Origin: Cognatazoarcus sp050303815
GTDB taxonomy: Bacteria; Pseudomonadota; Gammaproteobacteria; Burkholderiales; Rhodocyclaceae
Direction of reading: 5' to 3'
DNA: 59,615 nucleotides
Assembly (NCBI GenBank): GCA_050303815.1
Contig: JBNLCM010000150.1
Coordinates: 1 to 59,615, forward strand
The position numbers and the translations under genes are program-made. Shown one piece after another: positions 7,679 through 16,596 of the stretch. The notes below the pieces were generated by a model. The model had not been told where the DNA came from, did no database searches, and saw nothing but the letters and a program-made list of their open reading frames with translations. How positions within the stretch are numbered: position 1 is the first letter of the stretch; every line of letters begins with the position of its first letter.

Positions 7679-9712
7679 ATGAAACCTCACGCAATTCACG
7701 TCACGCTGGCCCTTGCGGTCGCCGGCCCCGCCGTGGCCCAGAGCGATCTCGCCGCGCTCAGCCTGGAAGACCTGTCACGCATGGAGGTGACGACGGTCTC
7801 CCGCAAGGTCCAGAGGCTGGCTGACACTGCGGCGGCGGTTACCGTTCTGACCGCCGAGGACATTGCGCGCAGTGGTGCCAGGAGCGTCGCAGAGGCGCTG
7901 CGTCATGTGCCGGGTCTGCAGGCGGCGCAGATCGGTCCGGGTAGCTGGGCGGTCAGCGTGCGCGGCTTCAACAGCCGCTTCTCGAACAAGCTGCTGGTCC
8001 AGATCGACGGCCGGACCGTCTACACGCCGTTCTTCGCCGGTGTCTTCTGGGACGCGCAGAACCTGATCATGGAAGACATCGAGCGGATCGAAGTCGTGCG
8101 CGGCCCTGGTGCCTCCCTGTGGGGTGCCAATGCGGTCAATGGCGTCATCAACATCGTGACGCGCCGTGCCGGCGCCACGATCGGCACGCTCGCCTCGCTC
8201 GATGTGGACGACGCGGGCAGGGTGGAACTGGCCGCCCGCCAGGGCTTTGGTCAGCACGACGGGGCGGCGGGCCGGGTCTATGCGAAGAACATCCATCGAA
8301 CCGGCTTCGATGACGCCAGCGGTGCCGACCTCGGAAACGAGCAGCATGGCTGGGCGGCGGGCTTTCGGGTCGATCTGCCGGCCTCCGGCAGGGGTGCCTG
8401 GACCGTGCAGGGCGATGCGTACAGCGTCAATGCCCCGGAGCGCCTGGAACTTCTCGCCGGCCCGGTCGGATTCAGCTTCACGACCCCGCTGGGCTTCGAG
8501 TACGAAGGGGGCAACGTTCAGGTCAGCGGCAGCTGGGCGGTTGGCGAAGGTGAGGCACAGGTACGGGCCTATGCGGACCATCTGTCGGCGGGGGTCGCCG
8601 ACCAGGCGCGCGGCATCCTGAACACCACCGACATCGACTTTCAGCACCGCCTGGCCCCGGTCGGTGTGCATGAAGTCATCTGGGGCGCGGGCGCCCGCCA
8701 TATCGCCTTCGACCTCGATCCCGCCGAGCCGGTGCTGACTTTCTCGCCGGAGAGCGGCACGGAGTCGGTGCTGTCAGCCTTCCTGCAGGACGAGATCACG
8801 TTGCAGCCGAAGCGCTGGAAGCTGACGCTCGGGGCGCGCGTCGAGCGCAATTCCCTCGCCGACACCGAGTGGCAGCCCAACATGCGGTTGCTCTGGACGC
8901 CGACCGACCAGGACAGCATTTGGGCGCACGTGTCGCGTGCCTCCCGTACGCCCTCGCTCGGCGAGCAGTACGCCCAGATCATCTTCGGCGTCAGCGCCAT
9001 TCCTGCCGCATTTCAGCCGCCCGCGTGCGTGATGGCCGGTGTCACCTGTGGCGCCGCCGTCGTATCGGCCCCATCGGCAGATATGCTCGACGCCGAGAAG
9101 CTGACCGCCTTCGAACTGGGGATGCGCCGGCAGATCGGTGCCGGCAGCATCGAGGCGGTTGCCTACCGCCATGAGTTTCGGGATCTGCTGGTCAACGAGC
9201 TGGGCGCCTTTGCCGTTCCCGGATCGCTGGGTTTTCCGGTCATCGCCGACCAATACGTGAACCGCGGCAACGGGGGGCGCGCCCATGTCCTCGGGCTTGA
9301 GCTGAGCTTCGAGATGCCGCTGGGCCCCGAGCTGCGGCTGTCGGGCGCGTGGTCGGTCCAGAATGCCGATTCGGGCAACGGACTGGCCGATGGCTCGGCC
9401 GGTGTCGAGGACGCCCTGCCGCACCAGCTGGCCAACCTGCGGATGGCCTTCGATCTGTCGCGACGTCACGACATGGACGTCATGTGGCGCTATGTCGGAT
9501 CGCTGGGCGAGGGTCGGTTCGGCAATCCGGTGCCGTCCTATCAGGCGGTCGACCTGAATTACCGCTGGCGGGTCACTGACCGCTTTGACCTGTCGCTGTA
9601 CGTTCAAAACCTTTTCGACGACAGTCATCCCGAGTTCGCGTCGGACTTCTTCCCCGCGCCCCAGGGCTACGTGGCGCGTCGTGCCTTCCTCAAGGGGACC
9701 GTCCGGTTCTGA
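7679..9712 (+). CDS. TonB-dependent outer-membrane receptor (module A)
   Basis: A 677-residue TonB-dependent receptor with a signal peptide (residues 1-20, ending AVAQ), a TonB-box-like stretch (EVTTVSRK, near 35), a plug domain (about 48-160, with VSVRGFNSRF, LLVQIDGR, IERIEVVRGPGASLWGANAVNGVINIVTR) and a 22-strand barrel ending in the aromatic GTVRF. Family members take up siderophores, cobalamin or other ligands, and some transduce signals. Here the gene heads an operon with yfiR, a hybrid kinase and a c-di-GMP phosphodiesterase, so sensing rather than bulk uptake is likely (inference). It lacks the N-terminal FecA-type signalling domain, so any signalling would not go through a classical FecR/sigma route. 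The next gene follows after 13 bases. Confidence 0.9.
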   Translation: MKPHAIHVTLALAVAGPAVAQSDLAALSLEDLSRMEVTTVSRKVQRLADTAAAVTVLTAEDIARSGARSVAEALRHVPGLQAAQIGPGSWAVSVRGFNSRFSNKLLVQIDGRTVYTPFFAGVFWDAQNLIMEDIERIEVVRGPGASLWGANAVNGVINIVTRRAGATIGTLASLDVDDAGRVELAARQGFGQHDGAAGRVYAKNIHRTGFDDASGADLGNEQHGWAAGFRVDLPASGRGAWTVQGDAYSVNAPERLELLAGPVGFSFTTPLGFEYEGGNVQVSGSWAVGEGEAQVRAYADHLSAGVADQARGILNTTDIDFQHRLAPVGVHEVIWGAGARHIAFDLDPAEPVLTFSPESGTESVLSAFLQDEITLQPKRWKLTLGARVERNSLADTEWQPNMRLLWTPTDQDSIWAHVSRASRTPSLGEQYAQIIFGVSAIPAAFQPPACVMAGVTCGAAVVSAPSADMLDAEKLTAFELGMRRQIGAGSIEAVAYRHEFRDLLVNELGAFAVPGSLGFPVIADQYVNRGNGGRAHVLGLELSFEMPLGPELRLSGAWSVQNADSGNGLADGSAGVEDALPHQLANLRMAFDLSRRHDMDVMWRYVGSLGEGRFGNPVPSYQAVDLNYRWRVTDRFDLSLYVQNLFDDSHPEFASDFFPAPQGYVARRAFLKGTVRF

Positions 9713-9725
9713 CGGACGGCACGCG

Positions 9726-10268
9726 ATGAAACGTCTGCTGGCAGTCTTCCTGAGCCTCATGCTAGTCGCCTTTGCGACTGGCCGGCTCGCGCTCGCCCAG
9801 CCGACCGAATACCAGTTGAAGGCGGTGTTCCTGCTGAACTTCGCCCGCTACATCGAGTGGCCGGCGGGCAGCCTGCCGGAAGATGGGCGGATCCAGCTCT
9901 GCGTGCTGGGCCGCGATCCGTTCGGCCCTTCGCTCGACGCGATCGAGGGCAAGCAGGCACAGAACCGCGCCGTGGCCGTCCGCATGCTCGTCCTGCCGGA
10001 CCAGGCTGCGGGCTGTCACGTCCTCTTTGTATCCGGCTCGGAAGAGCGGCGAATGGCGGCACTGCTGCGGGGTGTCGAGAACTCTCCGGTGCTGACGGTC
10101 AGCGATGTCGACGGGTTCGTCGAGGCTGGTGGCGCGATCGGGTTCGCCACCGTCGATGACCGGATTCGTTTCGACATCAACGCCGAAGCGCTCCAGCGGG
10201 CGGGCCTGCGTCCGAGCGCCCAGCTGATGAAGATTGCCCGGCATGTCGTCGGCATGGAGGGGCGCTGA
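9726..10268 (+). CDS. YfiR family periplasmic protein (DUF4154)
   Basis: A 180-residue exported protein with a signal peptide (residues 1 to about 24, ending LALAQ). The family signature follows: YQLKAVFLLNFARYIEWP, CVLGRDPFG, CHVLFVS, SPVLTVSD and FDINAEALQRAGL. In Pseudomonas, YfiR is a periplasmic repressor that binds the sensor domain of the diguanylate cyclase YfiN. The partner here is probably the downstream hybrid kinase, whose gene overlaps this one (TGATG). The start at 9726 gives the signal peptide; the longer frame runs into the receptor gene. The protein probably links the outer-membrane receptor to the kinase (inference). Confidence 0.88.
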   Translation: MKRLLAVFLSLMLVAFATGRLALAQPTEYQLKAVFLLNFARYIEWPAGSLPEDGRIQLCVLGRDPFGPSLDAIEGKQAQNRAVAVRMLVLPDQAAGCHVLFVSGSEERRMAALLRGVENSPVLTVSDVDGFVEAGGAIGFATVDDRIRFDINAEALQRAGLRPSAQLMKIARHVVGMEGR

Positions 10269-13033
10269 TGCCTTCGCGCCCGATCAGCATCGTCGACCGG
10301 CTGCGGCGGATCCTGGTGATCTGCATCGCTTCGGCGCTGGCGTTGACGACGCTCGTCATGCTGGGGGCCGAGGTCAAGGAGGAGGTGTCCCGGATCGAAC
10401 TCGAGATCGTGACCCTGTCCGAACTCGTGATCGAGAACGGCGTGGCCCCGATCCGCTTCGAGGATGCGGCGACCGCGACCCAGCTGCTGAAGTCCCTTCG
10501 GCACCTGGACAATGTCCACCGAGTCGCACTCCTGCGGCCGGCGGGCGAGGTGTTCGCCAGCTATCCACCTGGCGACGGGGCGGTTGCCGATAGCGCCTTC
10601 CAGGCCATTGTTGACTCCACCCGCGATGGTGAGGTCCGCTGGTCGGGTCTGCGGACCCAGTTTGCCCGCCCCTTGCGCGCCGATGGCGAACTGGTGGGAT
10701 TCGTCGCGATCGAGCTGGACCTGGGCGATCGCATCATCGACATGGCGGCCCGGGTCCTGGTTGCCGTCGCCGCGGTGGCGCTGGCTTCGTTCGTCGCCCT
10801 CGCCCTGTTGCGCCGCATGGTGCCGTCGATTGTCGACCCGCTGCAGCGGCTCGCCGCGACCGTGCGCGAGGTGGGGGCCACGCGACGGTACGACATCCGG
10901 GCGCCGAAGGGGGGCATGGACGAGGTCGGCGAGGTGATCACCGGCGTCAATACGATGCTCGGAGAAATCGAAGTCCGGGATCGGGAGCTCGAGCAGCATC
11001 GCGACCGGCTGGAGCTGGAGGTTACCCAGCGCACGGCCGAGCTGGTCCTCGCGAAGGATCAGGCCGAGAGCGCCAACCGGGCGAAGAGCCTGTTCCTGGC
11101 CAACATGAGCCACGAGATCCGGACGCCGCTCAATGGCATCCTCGGCATGACCGATCTGATGCGCGACACCCATCTGGACAGCCGTCAGCAGCGCCTGGTC
11201 GACATGCTGCAAAGTTCCGGCGAGGCCTTGCTGGCGATCATCTCCGACATCCTCGACTTCTCGAAGATCGAGGCCGGCAAGCTCGACCTCGAGCACGTCG
11301 AATTCAGACCGGCGAAGGTCGCCGAGGATGCGGTTGCGATGTTCGCGGACCGGGCCCAGACCAAGGGGCTGGAGCTGATCCCCCTGCTCGGGCCCGACGT
11401 GCCGGAGCGTGCCAAGGGCGATCCTCACCGCTTCCGGCAGGTCCTCGGCAATCTCCTCTCGAATGCGGTCAAGTTTACGGCCAATGGCGAGGTGCGGTTG
11501 CGACTGACAACCGCGCAGGGGGGCAGCAACGGATGCTGCCTGCTCGTCGCCGAGGTCGAGGACACCGGCATCGGCGTGCCGATCGAGGCGCGCGCCCGAC
11601 TCTTCGAGTCGTTCTCGCAGGGCGACAGTTCGATGGCCCGACGTTTTGGCGGCAGCGGGCTCGGCCTGGCGATCGCGCGGCAATTGGCCCGCTGCATGGG
11701 TGGAGACATCACTTACCGACCGGGTGAGGATGGCGGCTCGGTGTTCCTGGCGACCTTCGCCTTCCAGCTGTGCGCAGGGCCTGCCACGGCACCCGAGGCC
11801 GATCAGCCGATTCCGATGAGCATTGGCGTGCTGGCTGCGAGCCGGGCCCTGCGGGAGGCCCTCAGCCTGCAGGGCGACGCGCTGGGCTGGCAGGTCTTCG
11901 GATTTGCCCGCCTCGCGGACCTCCTCGAAGCGAGCCAGGAGCGCCGATTCGACTGGGTCGTGGTGGACCGGATGGTGGCCGACGAAGACAGCCTGGCGGC
12001 GATAGCCAAGTTGAGCGCGAATGGCTTGCGGGTGGCGGCCCTGACGCGGCTTAATGGCGCCGTGGATGCCGAGGAAGCGGGCCGCGCCGGTGCCCGGCTG
12101 GTCCTCGCCAAACCGATTGCCCGCCACGAGTTCCGACGGCTCGGGCTGCGCTGGAGTGCGCGCGACGAAGGTAACCGGCGGGCGTTGGTCAATTTTGATG
12201 CGCACGTGCTGCTGGCGGAAGATCACCCGGTCAATCAGGAGATCGCCAGCGCGATCCTCCGCTCGCTTGGCTGTCGCGTGACGACGGCCGGCAACGGCCA
12301 GCAGGCCGTGCGGGCCTGCGCCAGCGAGACCTTCGACCTGATCCTTATGGACCTGCAGATGCCAGTGATGGACGGGCTGACCGCGACCAGCATGATTCGC
12401 GAGGCGGAGCGCAACAGCGAGGGCGAGGCGCGCGTGCCCATCGTGGCGCTGACGGCGAACGCCCTGAAGGATGACCGGGATGCCTGCGCGGCGGCCGGCA
12501 TGGACGATTACCTCACCAAGCCGGTCAGCCGCGACCAGATCGCGACGACACTCCAGCGCTTCCTGCCGGTGGTCGAGGCCGGCGTGGCCGTACCGGAGCC
12601 GCCGCCGACGCTCGAGCCCGAGGCCGTGTCAGCGCCCCAGGGGAGCGTCCCGGCCTTTTCGTGGGAGCCCCTGTTGGGGCTGCCCGGCGTCAACGGCAAT
12701 CGCGAGGCACCGCTGCTGGGTCGGGTGACCAGGATGTTTGTCGGGGAGACGGGCGAATCCTTGCGTGCCGCCCGACTGCGAGCGGATGCGGGCGAGTGGG
12801 AAGAGGTCAGACGACTCGCCCACAAGACCAAGTCGGCTGCGGCATCCGTCGGTGCGCTGCGGCTGGCCGCCCTGGCAACCGAACTCGATACCCTCGTCAA
12901 GGCCGGCCGGGTGGACGCGGCTGCCGGTCTGCCGGCCCGCATGGAGGCGGCTTTCCGTGACTACCTGAGGGCCCTGCTGGCGGAGGGTCTGGTGGACGAG
13001 GCGTCGCTCGCCGAATGGAGGCTGGAATCATGA
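10268..13033 (+). CDS. hybrid sensor histidine kinase with REC and Hpt domains (module A)
   Basis: A 921-residue membrane kinase. In order: TM1 (about 15-33), a periplasmic region of about 125 residues resembling the CHASE8 sensor of YfiN, TM2 (160-181), HAMP (182-240), HisKA with H-box MSHEIRTPLNG (phosphorylated His282), HATPase (384-500, GSGLGLAIARQL), a degenerate receiver (about 515-640), an intact receiver (from 645, Asp695 in LILMDLQMP) and a C-terminal Hpt (His852 in LAHKTKS). It should autophosphorylate and pass phosphate by a His-Asp-His-Asp relay to the REC of the next protein, whose gene overlaps by ATGA. The pairing with YfiR suggests that YfiR controls the periplasmic domain, in place of the usual diguanylate cyclase. 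Confidence 0.93.
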   Translation: MPSRPISIVDRLRRILVICIASALALTTLVMLGAEVKEEVSRIELEIVTLSELVIENGVAPIRFEDAATATQLLKSLRHLDNVHRVALLRPAGEVFASYPPGDGAVADSAFQAIVDSTRDGEVRWSGLRTQFARPLRADGELVGFVAIELDLGDRIIDMAARVLVAVAAVALASFVALALLRRMVPSIVDPLQRLAATVREVGATRRYDIRAPKGGMDEVGEVITGVNTMLGEIEVRDRELEQHRDRLELEVTQRTAELVLAKDQAESANRAKSLFLANMSHEIRTPLNGILGMTDLMRDTHLDSRQQRLVDMLQSSGEALLAIISDILDFSKIEAGKLDLEHVEFRPAKVAEDAVAMFADRAQTKGLELIPLLGPDVPERAKGDPHRFRQVLGNLLSNAVKFTANGEVRLRLTTAQGGSNGCCLLVAEVEDTGIGVPIEARARLFESFSQGDSSMARRFGGSGLGLAIARQLARCMGGDITYRPGEDGGSVFLATFAFQLCAGPATAPEADQPIPMSIGVLAASRALREALSLQGDALGWQVFGFARLADLLEASQERRFDWVVVDRMVADEDSLAAIAKLSANGLRVAALTRLNGAVDAEEAGRAGARLVLAKPIARHEFRRLGLRWSARDEGNRRALVNFDAHVLLAEDHPVNQEIASAILRSLGCRVTTAGNGQQAVRACASETFDLILMDLQMPVMDGLTATSMIREAERNSEGEARVPIVALTANALKDDRDACAAAGMDDYLTKPVSRDQIATTLQRFLPVVEAGVAVPEPPPTLEPEAVSAPQGSVPAFSWEPLLGLPGVNGNREAPLLGRVTRMFVGETGESLRAARLRADAGEWEEVRRLAHKTKSAAASVGALRLAALATELDTLVKAGRVDAAAGLPARMEAAFRDYLRALLAEGLVDEASLAEWRLES

Positions 13034-15183
13034 CCTCGACCGGGGACGTGCTCGTGCTGGTGGTGGATGACGACGAGACCACCCGCATGCTCACCGTCGA
13101 GGCGCTCTCGGTGCTCGGCCTGACCACTGCCGAGGCGGCGGGCGGCGAGGCGGCGCTGGCACTGTACCGCAGCCGCTCTCCTGACCTGGTGCTGCTGGAT
13201 GTCGTCATGCCCGACATCAACGGCTTCGAAGTGTGTCGCACCATCCGCCAGGACAGCCGGGGCCGCCATGTGCCGATCATTATGCTCACCGGTCTGGAGG
13301 GCAGCGAATCCATCGAGAGAGCTTACGAGGCCGGAGCGACCGATTTCATCTCGAAGCCCCTCAACTGGACCCTGCTGACGCATCGCGTGCGCTATGTGCT
13401 GCGTGCATCCGAGACCCGCGAGGCGCTCGCCGTCAGCGAGGAGCGCCTGCTGCAGGCGCAGCGCGTGGCCCGCATGGGGAGCTGGAACTGGGACGCCCGG
13501 ACGGAACAGCTCGACTGTTCAACGACGTATCCGGAACTCTACGGTGTCGGCCAGAGCCGCCGCCACCGCCGGCTCGAGGAGCCGCTTAACTTCATCCATC
13601 CGAGCGACCGTGAGGTGCTCGAAGAGGCGCTCGATGGCCTGCGCGACGGCCAGGCGTATCAGGTGGACTATCGCACCGTCTGGCCTGACGGATCCGTCCA
13701 CACCCTGCGCGACACCGCGGTGCCGGAATTCGATGCGATGGGCCAGGTCTGCGGTGCCCACGGCACGATCCAGGATGTGACCGAGCAGGTCGACGCCGAG
13801 CGGCGTATCCGCTACCTGGCCTATTTCGACCCGCTCACCGGGCTGCCCAACCGGAATGCGTTTCGCGAGGCCCTCGAGGCCACGCTATTACGCGCCGCCC
13901 GCCATAACGAGGTGGTCGCTGTCCTGCTCGCCGATCTCCACCGCTTCGGCTTGCTTAACGACAGCCTGGGGCGCGAGGGAGCCGACCAGGTACTGCAGGT
14001 GGTGGCCAGCCGGGTTCGCGATTTCGCGCGGGAGGCGCTCGGGAGTGGCGACGTCGCGGACGATACCGAACTCGCGATCGCGGCGCGCTATGGTCCCGAC
14101 CAGTTCGCCGTGATGGTGCGTGCCAATGTCCTCGAGCAGAACGGCGGTATCGGTCAGGTTGTCCAAGCGCTGAAAGATCGGATCAGCGAGCCCATTGCCG
14201 TCATGCGCCACTCGTTGGTGATGCAGAGCAGTGTCGGCCTCGCGCGCTTCCCCGATCACGCGGACTCGGCAGAGTCGCTGCTGAAGGGGGCCGAGACGGC
14301 CCTCCGGCAGGCCAAGCGCGATCCGGTCGGTGGCAGCGTCATGGAGTACTCGAACCGGATGCGCGAGCAGTCGGTGGGGCGGCTCCAGCTCGAGAGCAGC
14401 CTGCGCCTGGCGCTGGAACTCAAGATCGGGTTCTCGCTTCATTACCAGCCGAAAGTCGATCTGCGGGAGCGCAGCGTCGTCGGAGCCGAGGCGCTGATGC
14501 GCTGGCGGGATCCGGTGCAGGGCAATATCTCACCGGTGGAGTTCATCCCCCTGGCCGAGGAAATGGGCCTGATCATTCCGCTGTCCGAGTGGGTCATCGA
14601 CTCGGCCTGTCGCCAGGCCGCCCTGTGGCGGGACCAGGGCCTGCCCCGTCGCGCCATCGCTGTGAACCTGTCGGCGTCGCACTTCAAGTTTGCCGGTCTG
14701 GTCGATTCTGTCGTCCGGATCATGGAACAGTACGGACTGGATGGCCGCGACATTGAGTTCGAGCTGACCGAGAGTGCGCTGGTCGGCGACCCGGCGATGG
14801 CCGTCCAGATCCTGGACGACCTCGACGAGCGCGGACTGAAGGTGGCCGTCGACGACTTCGGTACCGGCTATTCCTCGCTGGCCTATCTCAAGCGCTTCCG
14901 TCTTCACACGCTCAAGATCGACCGATCCTTCGTGCGCGACATCGAAACGGACGCATCGGACGCCGCCATCGTCTCGTCGATCGTGGCCATGTCGCGGACC
15001 CTGAACATGGGGGTGGTCGCCGAGGGGGTCGAATCGGTCGAGCAGGCGCGTCATCTTGTGAAGACGGGGTGCCACATCATGCAGGGCTATCTCTTTGCAC
15101 CGCCGCTGCCGGCCGAGGCCTATGCCGCGATCCTGGGCGGGCAACTCGATACCCTGACGGAACTGCCCGCCCTGGACGACTAG
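13030..15183 (+). CDS. response regulator with PAS, degenerate GGDEF and EAL (c-di-GMP phosphodiesterase)
   Basis: A 717-residue soluble protein: REC (1-125, acceptor Asp57 in VLLDVVMP, Lys in ISKPL), PAS (about 140-260), GGDEF (265-430) and EAL (435-710). The GGDEF signature is GPDQF (355-359), so cyclase activity is probably lost. The EAL domain keeps its catalytic residues: Glu487 in EAL, VNLSASHF, ELTES, DDFGTGYSS, LKIDRSF, AEGVES and MQGY. Predicted function: hydrolysis of c-di-GMP to pGpG, controlled by phosphorylation from the upstream kinase. The start at 13030 was chosen because GGAGG at 13017-13021 is 8 bases upstream and the ATG overlaps the previous stop (ATGA). The ATG at 13015 overlaps that Shine-Dalgarno and is unlikely. 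It ends the operon. Confidence 0.92.
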   Translation: MTSTGDVLVLVVDDDETTRMLTVEALSVLGLTTAEAAGGEAALALYRSRSPDLVLLDVVMPDINGFEVCRTIRQDSRGRHVPIIMLTGLEGSESIERAYEAGATDFISKPLNWTLLTHRVRYVLRASETREALAVSEERLLQAQRVARMGSWNWDARTEQLDCSTTYPELYGVGQSRRHRRLEEPLNFIHPSDREVLEEALDGLRDGQAYQVDYRTVWPDGSVHTLRDTAVPEFDAMGQVCGAHGTIQDVTEQVDAERRIRYLAYFDPLTGLPNRNAFREALEATLLRAARHNEVVAVLLADLHRFGLLNDSLGREGADQVLQVVASRVRDFAREALGSGDVADDTELAIAARYGPDQFAVMVRANVLEQNGGIGQVVQALKDRISEPIAVMRHSLVMQSSVGLARFPDHADSAESLLKGAETALRQAKRDPVGGSVMEYSNRMREQSVGRLQLESSLRLALELKIGFSLHYQPKVDLRERSVVGAEALMRWRDPVQGNISPVEFIPLAEEMGLIIPLSEWVIDSACRQAALWRDQGLPRRAIAVNLSASHFKFAGLVDSVVRIMEQYGLDGRDIEFELTESALVGDPAMAVQILDDLDERGLKVAVDDFGTGYSSLAYLKRFRLHTLKIDRSFVRDIETDASDAAIVSSIVAMSRTLNMGVVAEGVESVEQARHLVKTGCHIMQGYLFAPPLPAEAYAAILGGQLDTLTELPALDD

Positions 15184-15242
15184 GGTCTTCGGACCCCTGT
15201 AGTCGGCTGCGCGGCGGCGCCTTCAGGGCGGAGCCCACCCGG

Positions 15243-15953
15243 TCACGTGCGCCATCGGACGCGTTCGCTCAACAGGGCCTCGACGGCCTGGACCGTCGCG
15301 TCGTCCGGGCCGACGATTGCCACATAGCCGCCGCCCAGTCGCCGGGCCACTGCGGACAGCCCACGCTCCCGCCCGGCCAGGGATTTGCCCGGCGCGCCGC
15401 GCCGGGACGGAATCAGGAGCAGGGTAACCTCGCCGTGGGGCGAGTCGAGCACCACGTGCCACCCCGTGCCATCCGGCACCGGGCACAGCTTGAGGACGCG
15501 CACGGTGCCGAGCGGTCCGCGCAGTTCCCCGCCGAAGCTCGCGAGGACGGTCCCGAAGCCGGCCGGGTCCAGCCCGGGGGCGGGCGCATCGTCCGCCTCT
15601 GCCAGAACGTGGCGGATGGCATAGCGGGCGTAGTCCGGCGGCGCTTCGTTCGCCGCAAACCGGAAGAGCAGGGCGCAGCCCAGGGCGACACTGGCGGCGA
15701 GCGCCAGCCCCCAGCGGCGGCGCTCTTTGCCGCGCGCGTGCACGGTCAACAGGACCCGGTCGGCCAGACCCTCTGGCACCGGCACCTCGAGGCAGTCGGC
15801 GATCCGGTTGGCCTGGGCGTCGATCCGCTGCCCGAATGCGCGGCACGAGGGGCAATGGTCCAGGTGCGTCGCGGCGGGCGCGGGCAAGCGGGCCGGGTCG
15901 GCGAGCTTTGCGCGGCGGAACGCCAGGCACGTCAGGTTGCGACTGTCCTTCAC
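15243..15953 (-). CDS. DUF3379-like zinc-type anti-sigma factor
   Basis: A 236-residue protein. The N-terminal cytoplasmic part contains the zinc anti-sigma motif H-x3-C-x2-C (HLDHCPSC, about residue 30). One membrane segment (WGLALAASVALGCALLFRF, about 87-105) is followed by a C-terminal periplasmic domain. It is predicted to hold the ECF sigma factor encoded upstream. The start is GTG at 15953, with GGAGG six bases before it; the GTGA overlap with the sigma gene stop shows translational coupling. The periplasmic part matches the style of DUF3379 proteins, which lie next to ECF sigma genes. The inducing stress is not evident. Confidence 0.75.
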   Translation of the reverse strand: MKDSRNLTCLAFRRAKLADPARLPAPAATHLDHCPSCRAFGQRIDAQANRIADCLEVPVPEGLADRVLLTVHARGKERRRWGLALAASVALGCALLFRFAANEAPPDYARYAIRHVLAEADDAPAPGLDPAGFGTVLASFGGELRGPLGTVRVLKLCPVPDGTGWHVVLDSPHGEVTLLLIPSRRGAPGKSLAGRERGLSAVARRLGGGYVAIVGPDDATVQAVEALLSERVRWRT

Positions 15954-16477
15954 GCGGAACCTCCGGCATGGCGGCGGCCGGCCGGACCGTCGTGGCCGTC
16001 CAGCAGGCGGCGGAGGGCCTGCCGGGCTCGTGTCAGGCGAACCATCGCGGCGCCTTCCGAAATGTGCAGGGCATCGGCGATCTCGGCGCCGCTGTAGCCG
16101 CCGAGCGTCTGCAGCAGGAACGGCTCGCGAAGGCTGAGGGGGAGGGCGCCGATCAGGCTGGCCAGCTCGTGCTCGCGGCTGAGTTCGCGGGGGTCCGCGA
16201 TCACCAGGTCGTCGATCGCCGTGTCGCAGATGTCGAGTCGCTTGCGGACATACAGGCGTGCATGCTCGTGGCGCAGGATGGTCAGCAGCCAGGGCTTTGG
16301 GCGCGCGACGTCGCGCAGGCTGTCCCAGCGCTGCCAGGCCCGCGCAAACGTTTCCTGCACCAGGTCCTCCGCGACGCTGCGGTCGCGGCAGAGCCAGAAG
16401 GCGAAGCGATACAGGTCGCTGCTGTAGGCGCGCACCGCCTGGTCGAACAGCCGTCGCTTGCCAAGGTTGAGGAACAT
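15950..16477 (-). CDS. ECF RNA polymerase sigma factor
   Basis: A 175-residue group IV sigma factor. Region 2 includes LYRFAFWLCRDRSVAEDLVQETF and RAWQRWDSLRD..PKPWLLTILRHEHAR; region 4 (about 105-160) includes LPLSLREPFLLQTLGGYSGAEIADALHISEGAAMVRLTRARQALRR. The Arg/Gly-rich tail is short. It is cotranscribed with the anti-sigma gene downstream (GTGA overlap) and divergent from crcB. I could not identify a promoter that would be its own target in the 119-bp divergent spacer. Confidence 0.93.
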   Translation of the reverse strand: MFLNLGKRRLFDQAVRAYSSDLYRFAFWLCRDRSVAEDLVQETFARAWQRWDSLRDVARPKPWLLTILRHEHARLYVRKRLDICDTAIDDLVIADPRELSREHELASLIGALPLSLREPFLLQTLGGYSGAEIADALHISEGAAMVRLTRARQALRRLLDGHDGPAGRRHAGGSA

Positions 16478-16596
16478 CCGGATCTTGCCTCCCTGCAGAT
16501 CCAGACCGCGGCCGCGGCCCGGAACTTACATGAGGACTCGGGCCGGCAAGGGGCTGCGGGTACAATTCGGGCTTCCCGACTTCCCGATTTCGTGAG

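Noticed and set aside
10016..12226. 736-codon open frame opposite yfiR and the hybrid kinase
   Set aside because: It covers two recognised genes and has shadow-type composition.
16478..16596. fluoride riboswitch before crcB
   Set aside because: The conserved crcB motif is not readable in the 119-bp spacer.
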